A stretch of DNA of 64,000 bases from an uncultured Acetatifactor sp. (GTDB taxonomy: Bacteria > Bacillota > Clostridia > Lachnospirales > Lachnospiraceae), in the NCBI GenBank assembly GCA_934402315.1, contig CAKRTS010000007.1, forward strand, positions 1 to 64,000, in the 5' to 3' direction. This document shows, one piece after another, positions 24,673 through 33,256 of this stretch. The position numbers and the translations under genes were made by a program. Position 1 is the first letter of the stretch, and every line of letters begins with the position of its first letter. The notes beneath the pieces are model-generated. The model did no database searches. It saw nothing but the letters and a program-made list of their open reading frames with translations, and was not told the origin of the DNA.

Positions 24673-25491
24673 ATGGCAAAAAGGTATGAGGAACTGACGA
24701 TTGCGGATGATTTTATGTTTGGCAAGGTGATGGAGGATAAAGCGCTTTGCCAGGAGGTTTTGGAGTGCCTGTTAGGGCAGCCGGTCGGGGAACTGGAAGA
24801 CGTTCAGATAGAGCGGCAATTCCGGTACACAACGGATGGCAAGCCGATCCGGCTGGATGTGTATACGAGGGATCGGAATCGTGTCTATGATGCGGAGATG
24901 CAGAATTTGAATCATCAGGCGGTGGAGAAGCTGGAGCTGCCAAGGCGAAGCCGCTTTTATCAGGCGGCGATGGATATGGATCATCTGGACAAAGGGAAGT
25001 CTTATCGGGAACTGCCGGAGGGGAAGGTGCTGTTTATCTGTACCTTTGATCCCTTTGGACTGGGATATGTGAAGTACTCCTTTCAGAACCGCTGTGAGGA
25101 GAATCAGGAGTTGTGCCTGCGGGATGGCACGGAGAAGATTTTTTATAACTGTGTCAGCAGCGCTGAAGAGGTGCCGGAGCATTTGAAGGAGCTGTATGAT
25201 TATATCAGAACGGGGAGAGCCGAAAGTGCGCTGACGCGCAAGATAGAGGAAGCCGTAGGCAGAGCCCGGAGAAATGAGGAATGGAGGACGGAGTACATGA
25301 AAGAGCTATTGCATGATGATGACGTCAGGGAAGAGGGCAGAGCGGAAGGAAGAGAAGAGGGCAGAAGAGCTGCTGCCATCAGGTTGAAAGCCATGAATAT
25401 GCCTGTAGAACAGATTGCACAGGCACTCGAAGAAAACGTGGAAGTCGTGGAGCAGTGGCTGGCGGATTCTGTCGGAGTTCCTGTTCCGTAA
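24673..25491 (+). CDS. Rpn-family PD-(D/E)XK nuclease / transposase-like protein
   Basis: The 272-residue protein begins AKRYEELTIADDFMFGKVM, the usual start of Rpn/PD-(D/E)XK putative transposases. The nuclease core has IRLDVYTRDRNRVYDAEMQ: an Asp followed by the E-x-Q element about 14 residues later. After it comes a Glu/Arg-rich coiled region (EEGRAEGREEGRR) and a short C-terminal helical domain (MPVEQIAQALEENVEVVEQWL) resembling a resolvase-type HTH. Relatives promote RecA-independent recombination and occur in many copies per genome. ATG at 24673 was preferred because AGGAGG ends 6 bases before it. A terminator hairpin follows at 25567. Confidence 0.83.
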   Translation: MAKRYEELTIADDFMFGKVMEDKALCQEVLECLLGQPVGELEDVQIERQFRYTTDGKPIRLDVYTRDRNRVYDAEMQNLNHQAVEKLELPRRSRFYQAAMDMDHLDKGKSYRELPEGKVLFICTFDPFGLGYVKYSFQNRCEENQELCLRDGTEKIFYNCVSSAEEVPEHLKELYDYIRTGRAESALTRKIEEAVGRARRNEEWRTEYMKELLHDDDVREEGRAEGREEGRRAAAIRLKAMNMPVEQIAQALEENVEVVEQWLADSVGVPVP

Positions 25492-25566
25492 TCGTGCGGA
25501 GATTTTGAAAGTGCCGGAGGGACGTTGCTTTTGCCCCCAGTATCTTGCCCTCAATGTCTCGTTAAG

Positions 25567-25605
25567 AAAAGCCTATTCTCTGCAATTCAAGAGGACAGGC
25601 TTTTT
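25567..25605 (+). terminator. Terminator after the Rpn-type gene
   Basis: AAAAGCCTATTCTC (25567-25580) pairs with GAGGACAGGCTTTT (25591-25604), with one mismatch and one wobble, followed by TTTTT. It lies 75 bases after the stop codon and before the promoter of the giant surface protein. Confidence 0.75.
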
Positions 25606-25654
25606 CTGGCGTAAAGCCAGAGGGAGCCGGAGCAGCCTCCCTGTGGTAAAAAAC

Positions 25655-25685
25655 TTGACTTGTACCGGTGGGAATGGTGTATAAT
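25655..25685 (+). promoter_or_regulatory. Putative promoter of the giant surface protein
   Basis: TTGACT (25655-25660) and a perfect TATAAT (25680-25685) are 19 bases apart, a slightly long spacing. They lie about 75 bases before the start codon and after the terminator at 25567. Confidence 0.5.
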
Positions 25686-25758
25686 AGAATATAAAAGGTT
25701 TGTAAGGTACGAAGGCGTTTTTATACGGTAAAAGCTTACATAATTGAAGGAGAATTTT

Positions 25759-28700
25759 ATGAAGAAACGAGCATTGAGTCTTTTTATGGCACTTGCGCTC
25801 TGTCTCTCGATGGCACCCGAGGTGTCATTTGCGGAGGAAGCAGGAGCAGTGACGGAACAGGAGGCGCAGAGCAGCGAGAGCGCTGACGATGGCTATACCA
25901 CCGGTAACGAGACGCCCGGCAACGACATCATTGGTAATGACGTCAGCGGCGGAGATGTCAGTGATGGCGATACAAACGCCGAGGTACAGGACGCAGAAAA
26001 GGATGCGGCTGTGTTGTCCGTTCAGGAGCAGATTAACGCTCTGCCCGATGTGGACGCACTTCCCGCGATGGAGGAAGACGAGATTCTGGCGGCATACATG
26101 GCGGTTCAGGAAGCATATGATGCCTATGACGCGCTGACGGCGGAGCAGCAGGCGCAGATTACAGGCGCGGACTGCTTTGAAGATCTGTTCGGCTGGTTCA
26201 ACGGGCAGATTGCGCCGCTGGAGGTTTACACTAATATTGAGTCTGGTGTGGTCGGTGTGGTCAATGAGGAAACAGGCGAGAGGAAGTCATGGTCTGGGAG
26301 CCGTACGGGCTGCCACATTGTCGATGCGGACGTGACAACAGCTTGGGGGACGTCGTATGATAGTTATTATGTGCTTAAAGATAAAGAGGATGTGACACTT
26401 TCTTCTTTGACTGTACAGGGTAGTAGCCCTGCGTATCTCTATCTGGGCAAGGACACAACGTTGACAATCAGTGGTCCTATAACCTTCCGGAATGGTGGCT
26501 GCCTTTTCGTTTATGGGGCTTCGGATGGAAGTGGAAAAGTAATCATTAACAATACCTCTGACTCGGCAGCAATTCAAGCCGAAGGCGAATCCAATGGTTC
26601 GTATCTTGCTGTTTGCGGCGGCACATTGGAGATTACGAGTACGAGCGGTCGTATCACGGACGGGGTTTATTTGGTGAATGGCAACGATAGTTACCATTAT
26701 ATGGAATACACGATTGATGATAAAGCGGTGGCGTACGATGAAAACAAGGAAATGTTGGAGGGAAAGACGATTGCTGGCACGACTCTCACCCTTACCTGGT
26801 GCAAGCATAACAATGCCGCCTATGTGCCCTCAGGCGGAACACAACATAAAATGAACTGCGCGCAGTGCGGCTTTGTAGGGACGGCGGTGAAGTGCGAGTT
26901 TGATAGCCCTGATGGCTATGATCAGGGCGATGAAAATAGGCATTATGAGAAATGCGTCTGCGGCAATGTGGACACGGCCAATCCGCTTGAGCATCAATTT
27001 GTAACGGCGCCGACGGATAACGGCAAATGCCACATTTCCAGATGCTGGTATTGTTTCTATGTAAAGAACGGTGCAAAGGAGGAACCCCACGATTGGGATG
27101 ATGAAACAGGCGAATGCAAGGTTTGCAGCTTTATGCCGGTGGCCCAAGACAGCTTGGGCAATCTCTATGATGGCGGTACCCAAACGGGAGTGAAAACTGC
27201 CTTAAAGGCGGTTGCTGACGGTAACGGGGCAGAATATGTAGAGCTGTATTCCAAAAAAGCCGACGACAAAGGAATCACTGAAAATGTTGAATTTGAGCAT
27301 CCGGGCAAGACGGTTGAATTGCGGATGAATGGGTATACTCTGCAGGCGAATGGTAATCCGACTTTGAGGGTTACGGACGGAACGCTGAACATTACAGGGG
27401 ATGCAACAATCAAATCTATAGGTCAATCTCAGGAGACAGTCGGCTATGGCATTTCGGTTTCCGGCGGCAAGCTGATTTTTGAAGGCAATTTGAACGCAGA
27501 GGGTGGCTTACACGATAAAACACGCAGGTCTGCGATTACTGCCAATGGCGGCGAACTGGAGTTTAAAGGCGGTTTGGATTTGAATGGCGGTCTGACGCTT
27601 ACCGGTGACGCGAAGCTGACAGATGGACTGACACAGGGTACGTTCCGGGCAGAGGGCGATACCAACGGCTCGGCCAGAGTATCGGTCGAAGGCTCGAAGG
27701 TATACAGCAATGTGCAGGGGCTTCTGGCAGAGGACTATGCATTTGTTGACAAAAACGACACGAGTGTGTTTGTGGATGCCAGCGCGAAAACATTGGCGCA
27801 AGATGTTACCATTGTGGCACATAAGCATAACTATCAGCCGATGGAGGGTAGCGGCGACTATCAATGCGTTACCTGCAGTCTTACGTGCTCGCATGACGGC
27901 GGCTTTTCCGGCGGCGCGTGCGCTGTCTGCCACAAACCCTGCCCGCATACATCGGCAAAAGAGAAAACGGATGAGACGACAGGGGATAGCATAACGGTAT
28001 GCAATGACTGTGGCGAGCAGATGATCGTGAAGAGTGAAAAGGACGGTTCGTTGGCGCACAGCACAGACTTTAGGGCGGCAATGTGTGAGGCTGAGGATGG
28101 CACAAAGATTACCCTGCTGGCAGATGTCGTTATGAGCGGCTGGAGTAAAGCAAAGATTTCCGGCGATAATAAAGTTGTTACACTGGATTTGAATGGACAC
28201 AACATCACAGGCCGCGGAGGGATATATGTCGGGAAGAATGACAATTCCGTTACCTGCCGATTGAATATTATGGGCGCCGGCAGCATTGAAACTGTGACTA
28301 TTGACTTGAAAGGCACACTTGATTTGAGCGGTTGGACAGGCGGCACGATCAGAGATTTAAATATAAGTGACAATTCGACTTATCCTGAGAATGAGAGGGA
28401 GGCCGGGCTTATCGTCGGATCGAAGGCAGGTACGATTCAGACCTTATCGTTCGGGAATAATCAATTATCTAAAAGAGAGAAGATTAAATTAAGCGGCGGC
28501 AGTTATGGCGAGATCAGTGAACTGGGTTTCACGGCGGTTAAGCTTGGCGATCTGCTTGAAGTGGGTTACGCATTCCAAAACGCAAATGGAACATATGTGA
28601 ATTATGAACAAACAATCAACAGAGCAGCTATTTACAATGTCAAGGTCGTAAAATGCCCGCATGAGAAGGTAGGAGAAGACGGCACTTGCGTATACTGCAA

Positions 28701-31700
28701 TAAGACAGGCATCGCGGCGACGCTCGATGGCGAGGCATACAGCGATGTTAACACGGCGGTTACTGACTGGCTGAGCAAAGGCGGCGTGTTGAAGCTGTGT
28801 ACTGGCTATTCCGGCAGTATTGATTTCAGCAGTGCAACGAATCCGCTTACCATTGACCTGAACGGGCATAGTTTTAATCAAGGGAAGGAGATGAGTCTGA
28901 ACGGCGCAAGCCTGACAATCACGGATACTTCAACGACAGCCAGTGGAAATTTTGGTCAGCTGGCGGCGGATAACGGTACGCTGATTCTTGAGGGCGGTAC
29001 GCTGGAAGTATTGAACGCACCGGAGAACAGCTTAGCTGCAATTTCCCTCCGCGGCGGTCAGTTCACTGCCGGAGTAATCAGTGGTGACGTTTACAAGATG
29101 CTAGCGGATGGATATTATCTGCTGCATGACACCGACCCCATAAATCCCGTGAAGTCTGTGGATGCGCCTAGCTCCGGTGAATTCTATCAGGTTAAGAAGG
29201 CTGATATTACGGCTGACGGCGAAAAGAGCGGAACGATTACGTTTGGCGAGAATAGAGTGCCGATCGGGGCGAACGTGTCTGTTGGCGAGGATGGCATTAC
29301 GCATGTGCAGTTTGGGTGGTATGCTGTGACGGATAATGGTTACGTGGCGCAGCTGGCAGAGAGTGAAGATGTGGAATTGTCGGACGTTAGGGTGGCTTCC
29401 TATGAGCCCACTGCAGAAGAGTGCGAAGCTTATACTACTGGTTGGTACGGCTTATATGGCGGTAAGACCTATGAGCTTTTATGCGTAGTGACAGGAAAGG
29501 ACAGCAATCATTCTACCCAGTGGCAGACGGTGCTGAAGGGCTACGAGTTGGAGGTCGAGCAGGCGGGTCTGGACAGCGAGAAAACGGTAATCACACAGCA
29601 GGCAAATTCCGGCAATACCGGAAATAAGGCAGACAATCGTCTTGTGGTTACGCCGAATGCAGACGGCGGTCTTGATGATGTAACCTACAAATTTAATGTG
29701 TACTACGATGGCAAAATGCTGGCAAGGGACACGGATTACACAATTAAGGACGGCAATACGGCAAAGAATGCCGGAGAGCATACGCTGATCATTGAAGGTA
29801 CCGGCAATTATACAGGCGAAAAGACAGTCACATGGACGATTGAACCGTATGAGCTGTCAGCAGAACTTGCCTTCAATACACAGGTTACCAAGAGCTACGA
29901 CGGTACAGTCGCAGCGGATGAGAGCACACAAGGTGTAGCGGATCTGGGCGTTTTTAAAATTGATTCGGGTAATCTGAGGAATCCCGTTGTATCGTTGAAT
30001 GGCAGCGAAATCGATTTGACGGACAGCGTTATTAGGACAGACTTGCGTTTCGACTCTGAAAAAGCAGGAAGCAGAACATTTAGCTTTACATTGACGCTGA
30101 AAGGCGATAACTTCGTTTTTGCAGATGGCGAAAAGGCGGCGGAGTTTGAACTCAGCGGTGCGAAGGCGGCTATTTCTAAGAAAACCATTGATGCACCCGC
30201 TGCGAAGGATTTATCGGTTGTAAATGGGCACGAAGCAACCTATACGGTTGATCTGACAGAAATGCTGCCGGAGCTGGCTAGTCCGATGAAATACGGCGAT
30301 GTGCAGTATAGCATTGATGGGTACAGCCTTGACCCTGACTATTACACCAGCAGTAATCAGGCAAGTATCGAAGACGGACAGCTGAAGCTGCCGATTCTGG
30401 AGTCGCAGCAAACGGGCGATGTGAATGTCGGCACGGTTACTGTGAAGGTGACTTCTGATAATGTTGAAGATTTTATTTTGACGATTAAGGTTACGGCAAG
30501 GGATAAGATCGTTCCGCAGCTGGATGGCACGCTGACGCTTGATCCCGCCGAGATTACCTACGGTGACAAGCTGAGCAAGATTGCCACTATTTCCGGCACG
30601 ATGAAGGACGGCAACGAGGAGGTTCCCGGCACATTCGTATGGCAGAACCCGGACGCGGTTCTGAATGCGGGCACTCATGATGTTACGTGGGTATTCACGC
30701 CGACAGATAACATGAACTATGCCGTGGCTACCGGCACCGTGACAGTCAAGGTCAACCAGGCTGAGCAGGGTGGTACAGTCAGCATGATCAGTTACACTTA
30801 TAATGCTGCTCCCAGTACGCCTGACCTGACAGGCCGGACGGGCGACAGCAGCGCAACGGTGACCTACTATTACAGCACTACCGATACCAACGAGGGCGGA
30901 AAGGAATGGAAGAACATCGAGCCGACCACGCTGAACGCCGGAACGTACTACATGTACGCTGTGATCGGTGAGATGGAAAACTATGAGAAGTTCACCACAC
31001 CCGCTGTGGAATTTGTGGTTTGGACAGCCACGCCGGAATACACAAAGCCTACGGGTGTGACGGCAAAGTATGGTCAGATGTTAGGCGAGACTACACTGAC
31101 CAATCCTGAGGGCAATATGGACGGCAAATGGAGCTGGGAGGCACCCGCGACGATACCTGACAAAACCGGCGAAGCAGTATATAACGTTAGGTTCAAGCCC
31201 ACCAGTGAGAATTATAAGGAAGTGACCGGCATCGCAATCAAGGTAACAGTCGAAAAGGGTGACGGCAAAAATTTTGCCACAGATGAGCTTACGCAGAAAT
31301 TCACGGATAGCTCCGAACACACTTATACGCCGGATTGGAGCGGACTTCCTGCCGGACAGACATGGAGCTATAGCTGTGCATCCAGTGTCAGCAACGGATC
31401 GGCTGCTAAACTTACCACGAAGGTTTCCGCTGAAAACGGTGAACTGACCTATGCAGTTTCCGGCGGCGAAGTAGGCGACACAATTACTGTCACGCTGAAA
31501 GCGAGCTGCGAGAACTATAAGGATTTCACCGTTACGTTGAACATTACCCTGACGGAAAAAGATAATCAGAAACCACTGACTATTACCGGTAGCAACATCG
31601 GAGTTTATGGTCAGACAATGAAACTGGGCACTACCGGCGGCTCAGGCACAGGTAAAGTAACTTACAGCATTGAGGCAGGCAGCGAAGGCGAAGCGACCAT

Positions 31701-33069
31701 TGACGCAGACGGTGTCCTGACGCCGGTTAAGGCCGGCTACATTGTGGTTAGAGCCACCAAGGCAGCTGATGCCGAGTACAATGAGATTACCAGTGACCGC
31801 TTTGAAATTCTGATTACCCAGGCTCCTACTACCGGTGAGCCCAGGTACACTAAGATTACCACCGGCGGCAAGACACTGGCAGATGCGGGTCTGACGCTGG
31901 AAGGCGGTACCCTGAATCCTGCGGAAGGCAAGCTGGAGTGGATAGATTTTGAGGGCGATACACTGCCCAATGACACCGAGGTTGAGGTCAACGCAATCTA
32001 CACATGGTGCTTTACGCCCAAGGATACCAATTACGCGCACCTGACCGGTGATGTCGTACTGTATTATGTGGAGGCGCCTGCCATCAGCGCACAGCCGAAG
32101 GATGCATCTGTGAAGGCAGGAGAGAAAGCCGTCTTTGAAGTAACCGCAACGGGTACCGATTTGACGTACCAGTGGCAGATTGACCGGAATGACGGCAAGG
32201 GCTTTGTAAATCTCAACGGCGCGACCGGCGCAAGCTATACGTCTGGCGTGACGGACATGGACTGCAACGGCTTTAAGTACCAGTGTATCATCAGCAACGT
32301 AGCGGGTTCTGTTACGACCGAAACCGTAACGCTGACGGTTACCGTGTATTACACCATTACAGCTACCGCTGGAGAGCACGGAAGTATTTCCCCGAGCGGC
32401 GCTGTTGAGGTAGCGGAGGGCAGTAACCAGACCTTTACGATTACAGCGGATGCAGGGTATGAGATCGAGAGCCTGAAGGTGGACGGAACAGAGGTAAGTG
32501 TCGCAGCAAGCTATACCTTTGAAACTGTGAAAGCGGCACATACCATAGAAGTTACCTTTAAAGTTGTTGTATACGAGATTATTGGCGGGGCGGACAGTTC
32601 GTGGACGCAGAACGTGGACGGAAGTCTTGCAATCCGAGGAAACGGTGAAATTGCCGATTTCCAGAAAGTATTGGTGGATGGAAATGTGGTTGATCCTGAG
32701 AATTATATAGTGACAGAGGGTTCGACAATTATCACCTTGAAGCCGGAGTTCCTGAGCACGTTATCGGAGGGCAGTCATACCTTTGAAATCGTCTGGACGA
32801 ATGGCTCCGCGGGCACCAGCTTCACGGTTGCAAAGAATACGTCCGGCAATAATGGCGGCAATAACAACGGTAACAATAACAGCAACAATAGCAGCAACAA
32901 TAACAGCAGCGACAATGCAGGCAGCAGTGACGGTACGGCGGATAAAACGGTAATTGCGCCGAAGACCGGAGATGATTCCCTGGATGCGCTCCTGGTGGTG
33001 TTTGTCGTAGTAGCCTTCGCGGGACTTGCAGGAGTGCTGGTACTCAAGAAAAAGAATACTTATAAGTAA
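25759..33069 (+). CDS. Giant sortase-anchored multidomain surface protein
   Basis: The 2436-residue product has a signal peptide (residues 1-25), an Asn/Asp/Gly linker with GND/GGD/DGD repeats (about 45-75) and a helical segment (about 85-155). Beta-strand-rich repeats with embedded Cys/His modules follow (CxxC pairs around 350-460, 700-760 and 970-985, such as CAQCGF, CWYC, CVTC, CPHEKVGEDGTCVYC). Next come MBG/Big-like domains (NYTGEKTVTWTIEPY, NYKEVTG), an Ig-like domain (about 2110-2190) and an InlB-type repeat (YTITATAGEHGSISPSG). An Asn-rich linker leads to a cell-wall sorting signal: APKTGD (about 2400-2405), a hydrophobic stretch and KKKNTYK. It should be covalently displayed on the wall. 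Such proteins are often adhesins or bind carbohydrate; no catalytic domain is recognised. ATG at 25759 has AAGGAG 6 bases upstream. Confidence 0.85.
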   Translation: MKKRALSLFMALALCLSMAPEVSFAEEAGAVTEQEAQSSESADDGYTTGNETPGNDIIGNDVSGGDVSDGDTNAEVQDAEKDAAVLSVQEQINALPDVDALPAMEEDEILAAYMAVQEAYDAYDALTAEQQAQITGADCFEDLFGWFNGQIAPLEVYTNIESGVVGVVNEETGERKSWSGSRTGCHIVDADVTTAWGTSYDSYYVLKDKEDVTLSSLTVQGSSPAYLYLGKDTTLTISGPITFRNGGCLFVYGASDGSGKVIINNTSDSAAIQAEGESNGSYLAVCGGTLEITSTSGRITDGVYLVNGNDSYHYMEYTIDDKAVAYDENKEMLEGKTIAGTTLTLTWCKHNNAAYVPSGGTQHKMNCAQCGFVGTAVKCEFDSPDGYDQGDENRHYEKCVCGNVDTANPLEHQFVTAPTDNGKCHISRCWYCFYVKNGAKEEPHDWDDETGECKVCSFMPVAQDSLGNLYDGGTQTGVKTALKAVADGNGAEYVELYSKKADDKGITENVEFEHPGKTVELRMNGYTLQANGNPTLRVTDGTLNITGDATIKSIGQSQETVGYGISVSGGKLIFEGNLNAEGGLHDKTRRSAITANGGELEFKGGLDLNGGLTLTGDAKLTDGLTQGTFRAEGDTNGSARVSVEGSKVYSNVQGLLAEDYAFVDKNDTSVFVDASAKTLAQDVTIVAHKHNYQPMEGSGDYQCVTCSLTCSHDGGFSGGACAVCHKPCPHTSAKEKTDETTGDSITVCNDCGEQMIVKSEKDGSLAHSTDFRAAMCEAEDGTKITLLADVVMSGWSKAKISGDNKVVTLDLNGHNITGRGGIYVGKNDNSVTCRLNIMGAGSIETVTIDLKGTLDLSGWTGGTIRDLNISDNSTYPENEREAGLIVGSKAGTIQTLSFGNNQLSKREKIKLSGGSYGEISELGFTAVKLGDLLEVGYAFQNANGTYVNYEQTINRAAIYNVKVVKCPHEKVGEDGTCVYCNKTGIAATLDGEAYSDVNTAVTDWLSKGGVLKLCTGYSGSIDFSSATNPLTIDLNGHSFNQGKEMSLNGASLTITDTSTTASGNFGQLAADNGTLILEGGTLEVLNAPENSLAAISLRGGQFTAGVISGDVYKMLADGYYLLHDTDPINPVKSVDAPSSGEFYQVKKADITADGEKSGTITFGENRVPIGANVSVGEDGITHVQFGWYAVTDNGYVAQLAESEDVELSDVRVASYEPTAEECEAYTTGWYGLYGGKTYELLCVVTGKDSNHSTQWQTVLKGYELEVEQAGLDSEKTVITQQANSGNTGNKADNRLVVTPNADGGLDDVTYKFNVYYDGKMLARDTDYTIKDGNTAKNAGEHTLIIEGTGNYTGEKTVTWTIEPYELSAELAFNTQVTKSYDGTVAADESTQGVADLGVFKIDSGNLRNPVVSLNGSEIDLTDSVIRTDLRFDSEKAGSRTFSFTLTLKGDNFVFADGEKAAEFELSGAKAAISKKTIDAPAAKDLSVVNGHEATYTVDLTEMLPELASPMKYGDVQYSIDGYSLDPDYYTSSNQASIEDGQLKLPILESQQTGDVNVGTVTVKVTSDNVEDFILTIKVTARDKIVPQLDGTLTLDPAEITYGDKLSKIATISGTMKDGNEEVPGTFVWQNPDAVLNAGTHDVTWVFTPTDNMNYAVATGTVTVKVNQAEQGGTVSMISYTYNAAPSTPDLTGRTGDSSATVTYYYSTTDTNEGGKEWKNIEPTTLNAGTYYMYAVIGEMENYEKFTTPAVEFVVWTATPEYTKPTGVTAKYGQMLGETTLTNPEGNMDGKWSWEAPATIPDKTGEAVYNVRFKPTSENYKEVTGIAIKVTVEKGDGKNFATDELTQKFTDSSEHTYTPDWSGLPAGQTWSYSCASSVSNGSAAKLTTKVSAENGELTYAVSGGEVGDTITVTLKASCENYKDFTVTLNITLTEKDNQKPLTITGSNIGVYGQTMKLGTTGGSGTGKVTYSIEAGSEGEATIDADGVLTPVKAGYIVVRATKAADAEYNEITSDRFEILITQAPTTGEPRYTKITTGGKTLADAGLTLEGGTLNPAEGKLEWIDFEGDTLPNDTEVEVNAIYTWCFTPKDTNYAHLTGDVVLYYVEAPAISAQPKDASVKAGEKAVFEVTATGTDLTYQWQIDRNDGKGFVNLNGATGASYTSGVTDMDCNGFKYQCIISNVAGSVTTETVTLTVTVYYTITATAGEHGSISPSGAVEVAEGSNQTFTITADAGYEIESLKVDGTEVSVAASYTFETVKAAHTIEVTFKVVVYEIIGGADSSWTQNVDGSLAIRGNGEIADFQKVLVDGNVVDPENYIVTEGSTIITLKPEFLSTLSEGSHTFEIVWTNGSAGTSFTVAKNTSGNNGGNNNGNNNSNNSSNNNSSDNAGSSDGTADKTVIAPKTGDDSLDALLVVFVVVAFAGLAGVLVLKKKNTYK
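32848..32925 (+). repeat. Asn/Ser low-complexity linker
   Basis: About 26 codons, mostly AAT/AAC and AGC with some GGC, encode an Asn-rich spacer (SGNNGGNNNGNNN and similar) between the last folded domain and the sorting signal of the surface protein. The DNA is repetitive in an AAC/AGC pattern, so its length may vary between strains by slippage. Confidence 0.8.
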
Positions 33070-33093
33070 TAGGTAAGGAATAGGAAATAGAAT

Positions 33094-33147
33094 AACAACA
33101 GACCTGAGGCTTTGTGTGCAAACACCCATGCCCGGGTCTGTTGTTTT
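33094..33147 (+). terminator. Terminator of the giant surface protein
   Basis: AACAACAGACC (33094-33104) and GGTCTGTTGTT (33135-33145) are perfect 11-base inverted repeats, followed by TT. The loop is about 30 bases. It begins 25 bases after the stop codon. Confidence 0.75.
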
Positions 33148-33256
33148 ATGGTGGAAATGTTACTTTACAAGATAACCCATGGACGGATTATTTGAAACAT
33201 TGTATATTGAAACTATTAATGTGACCAGAAGAAAAATACAGGTATGGAGGGAAAAG

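Noticed and set aside
32848..32925. CRISPR-like repeat
   Set aside because: It is an in-frame Asn/Ser codon repeat inside a surface protein with no spacers; no CRISPR array or cas gene was seen in the window.
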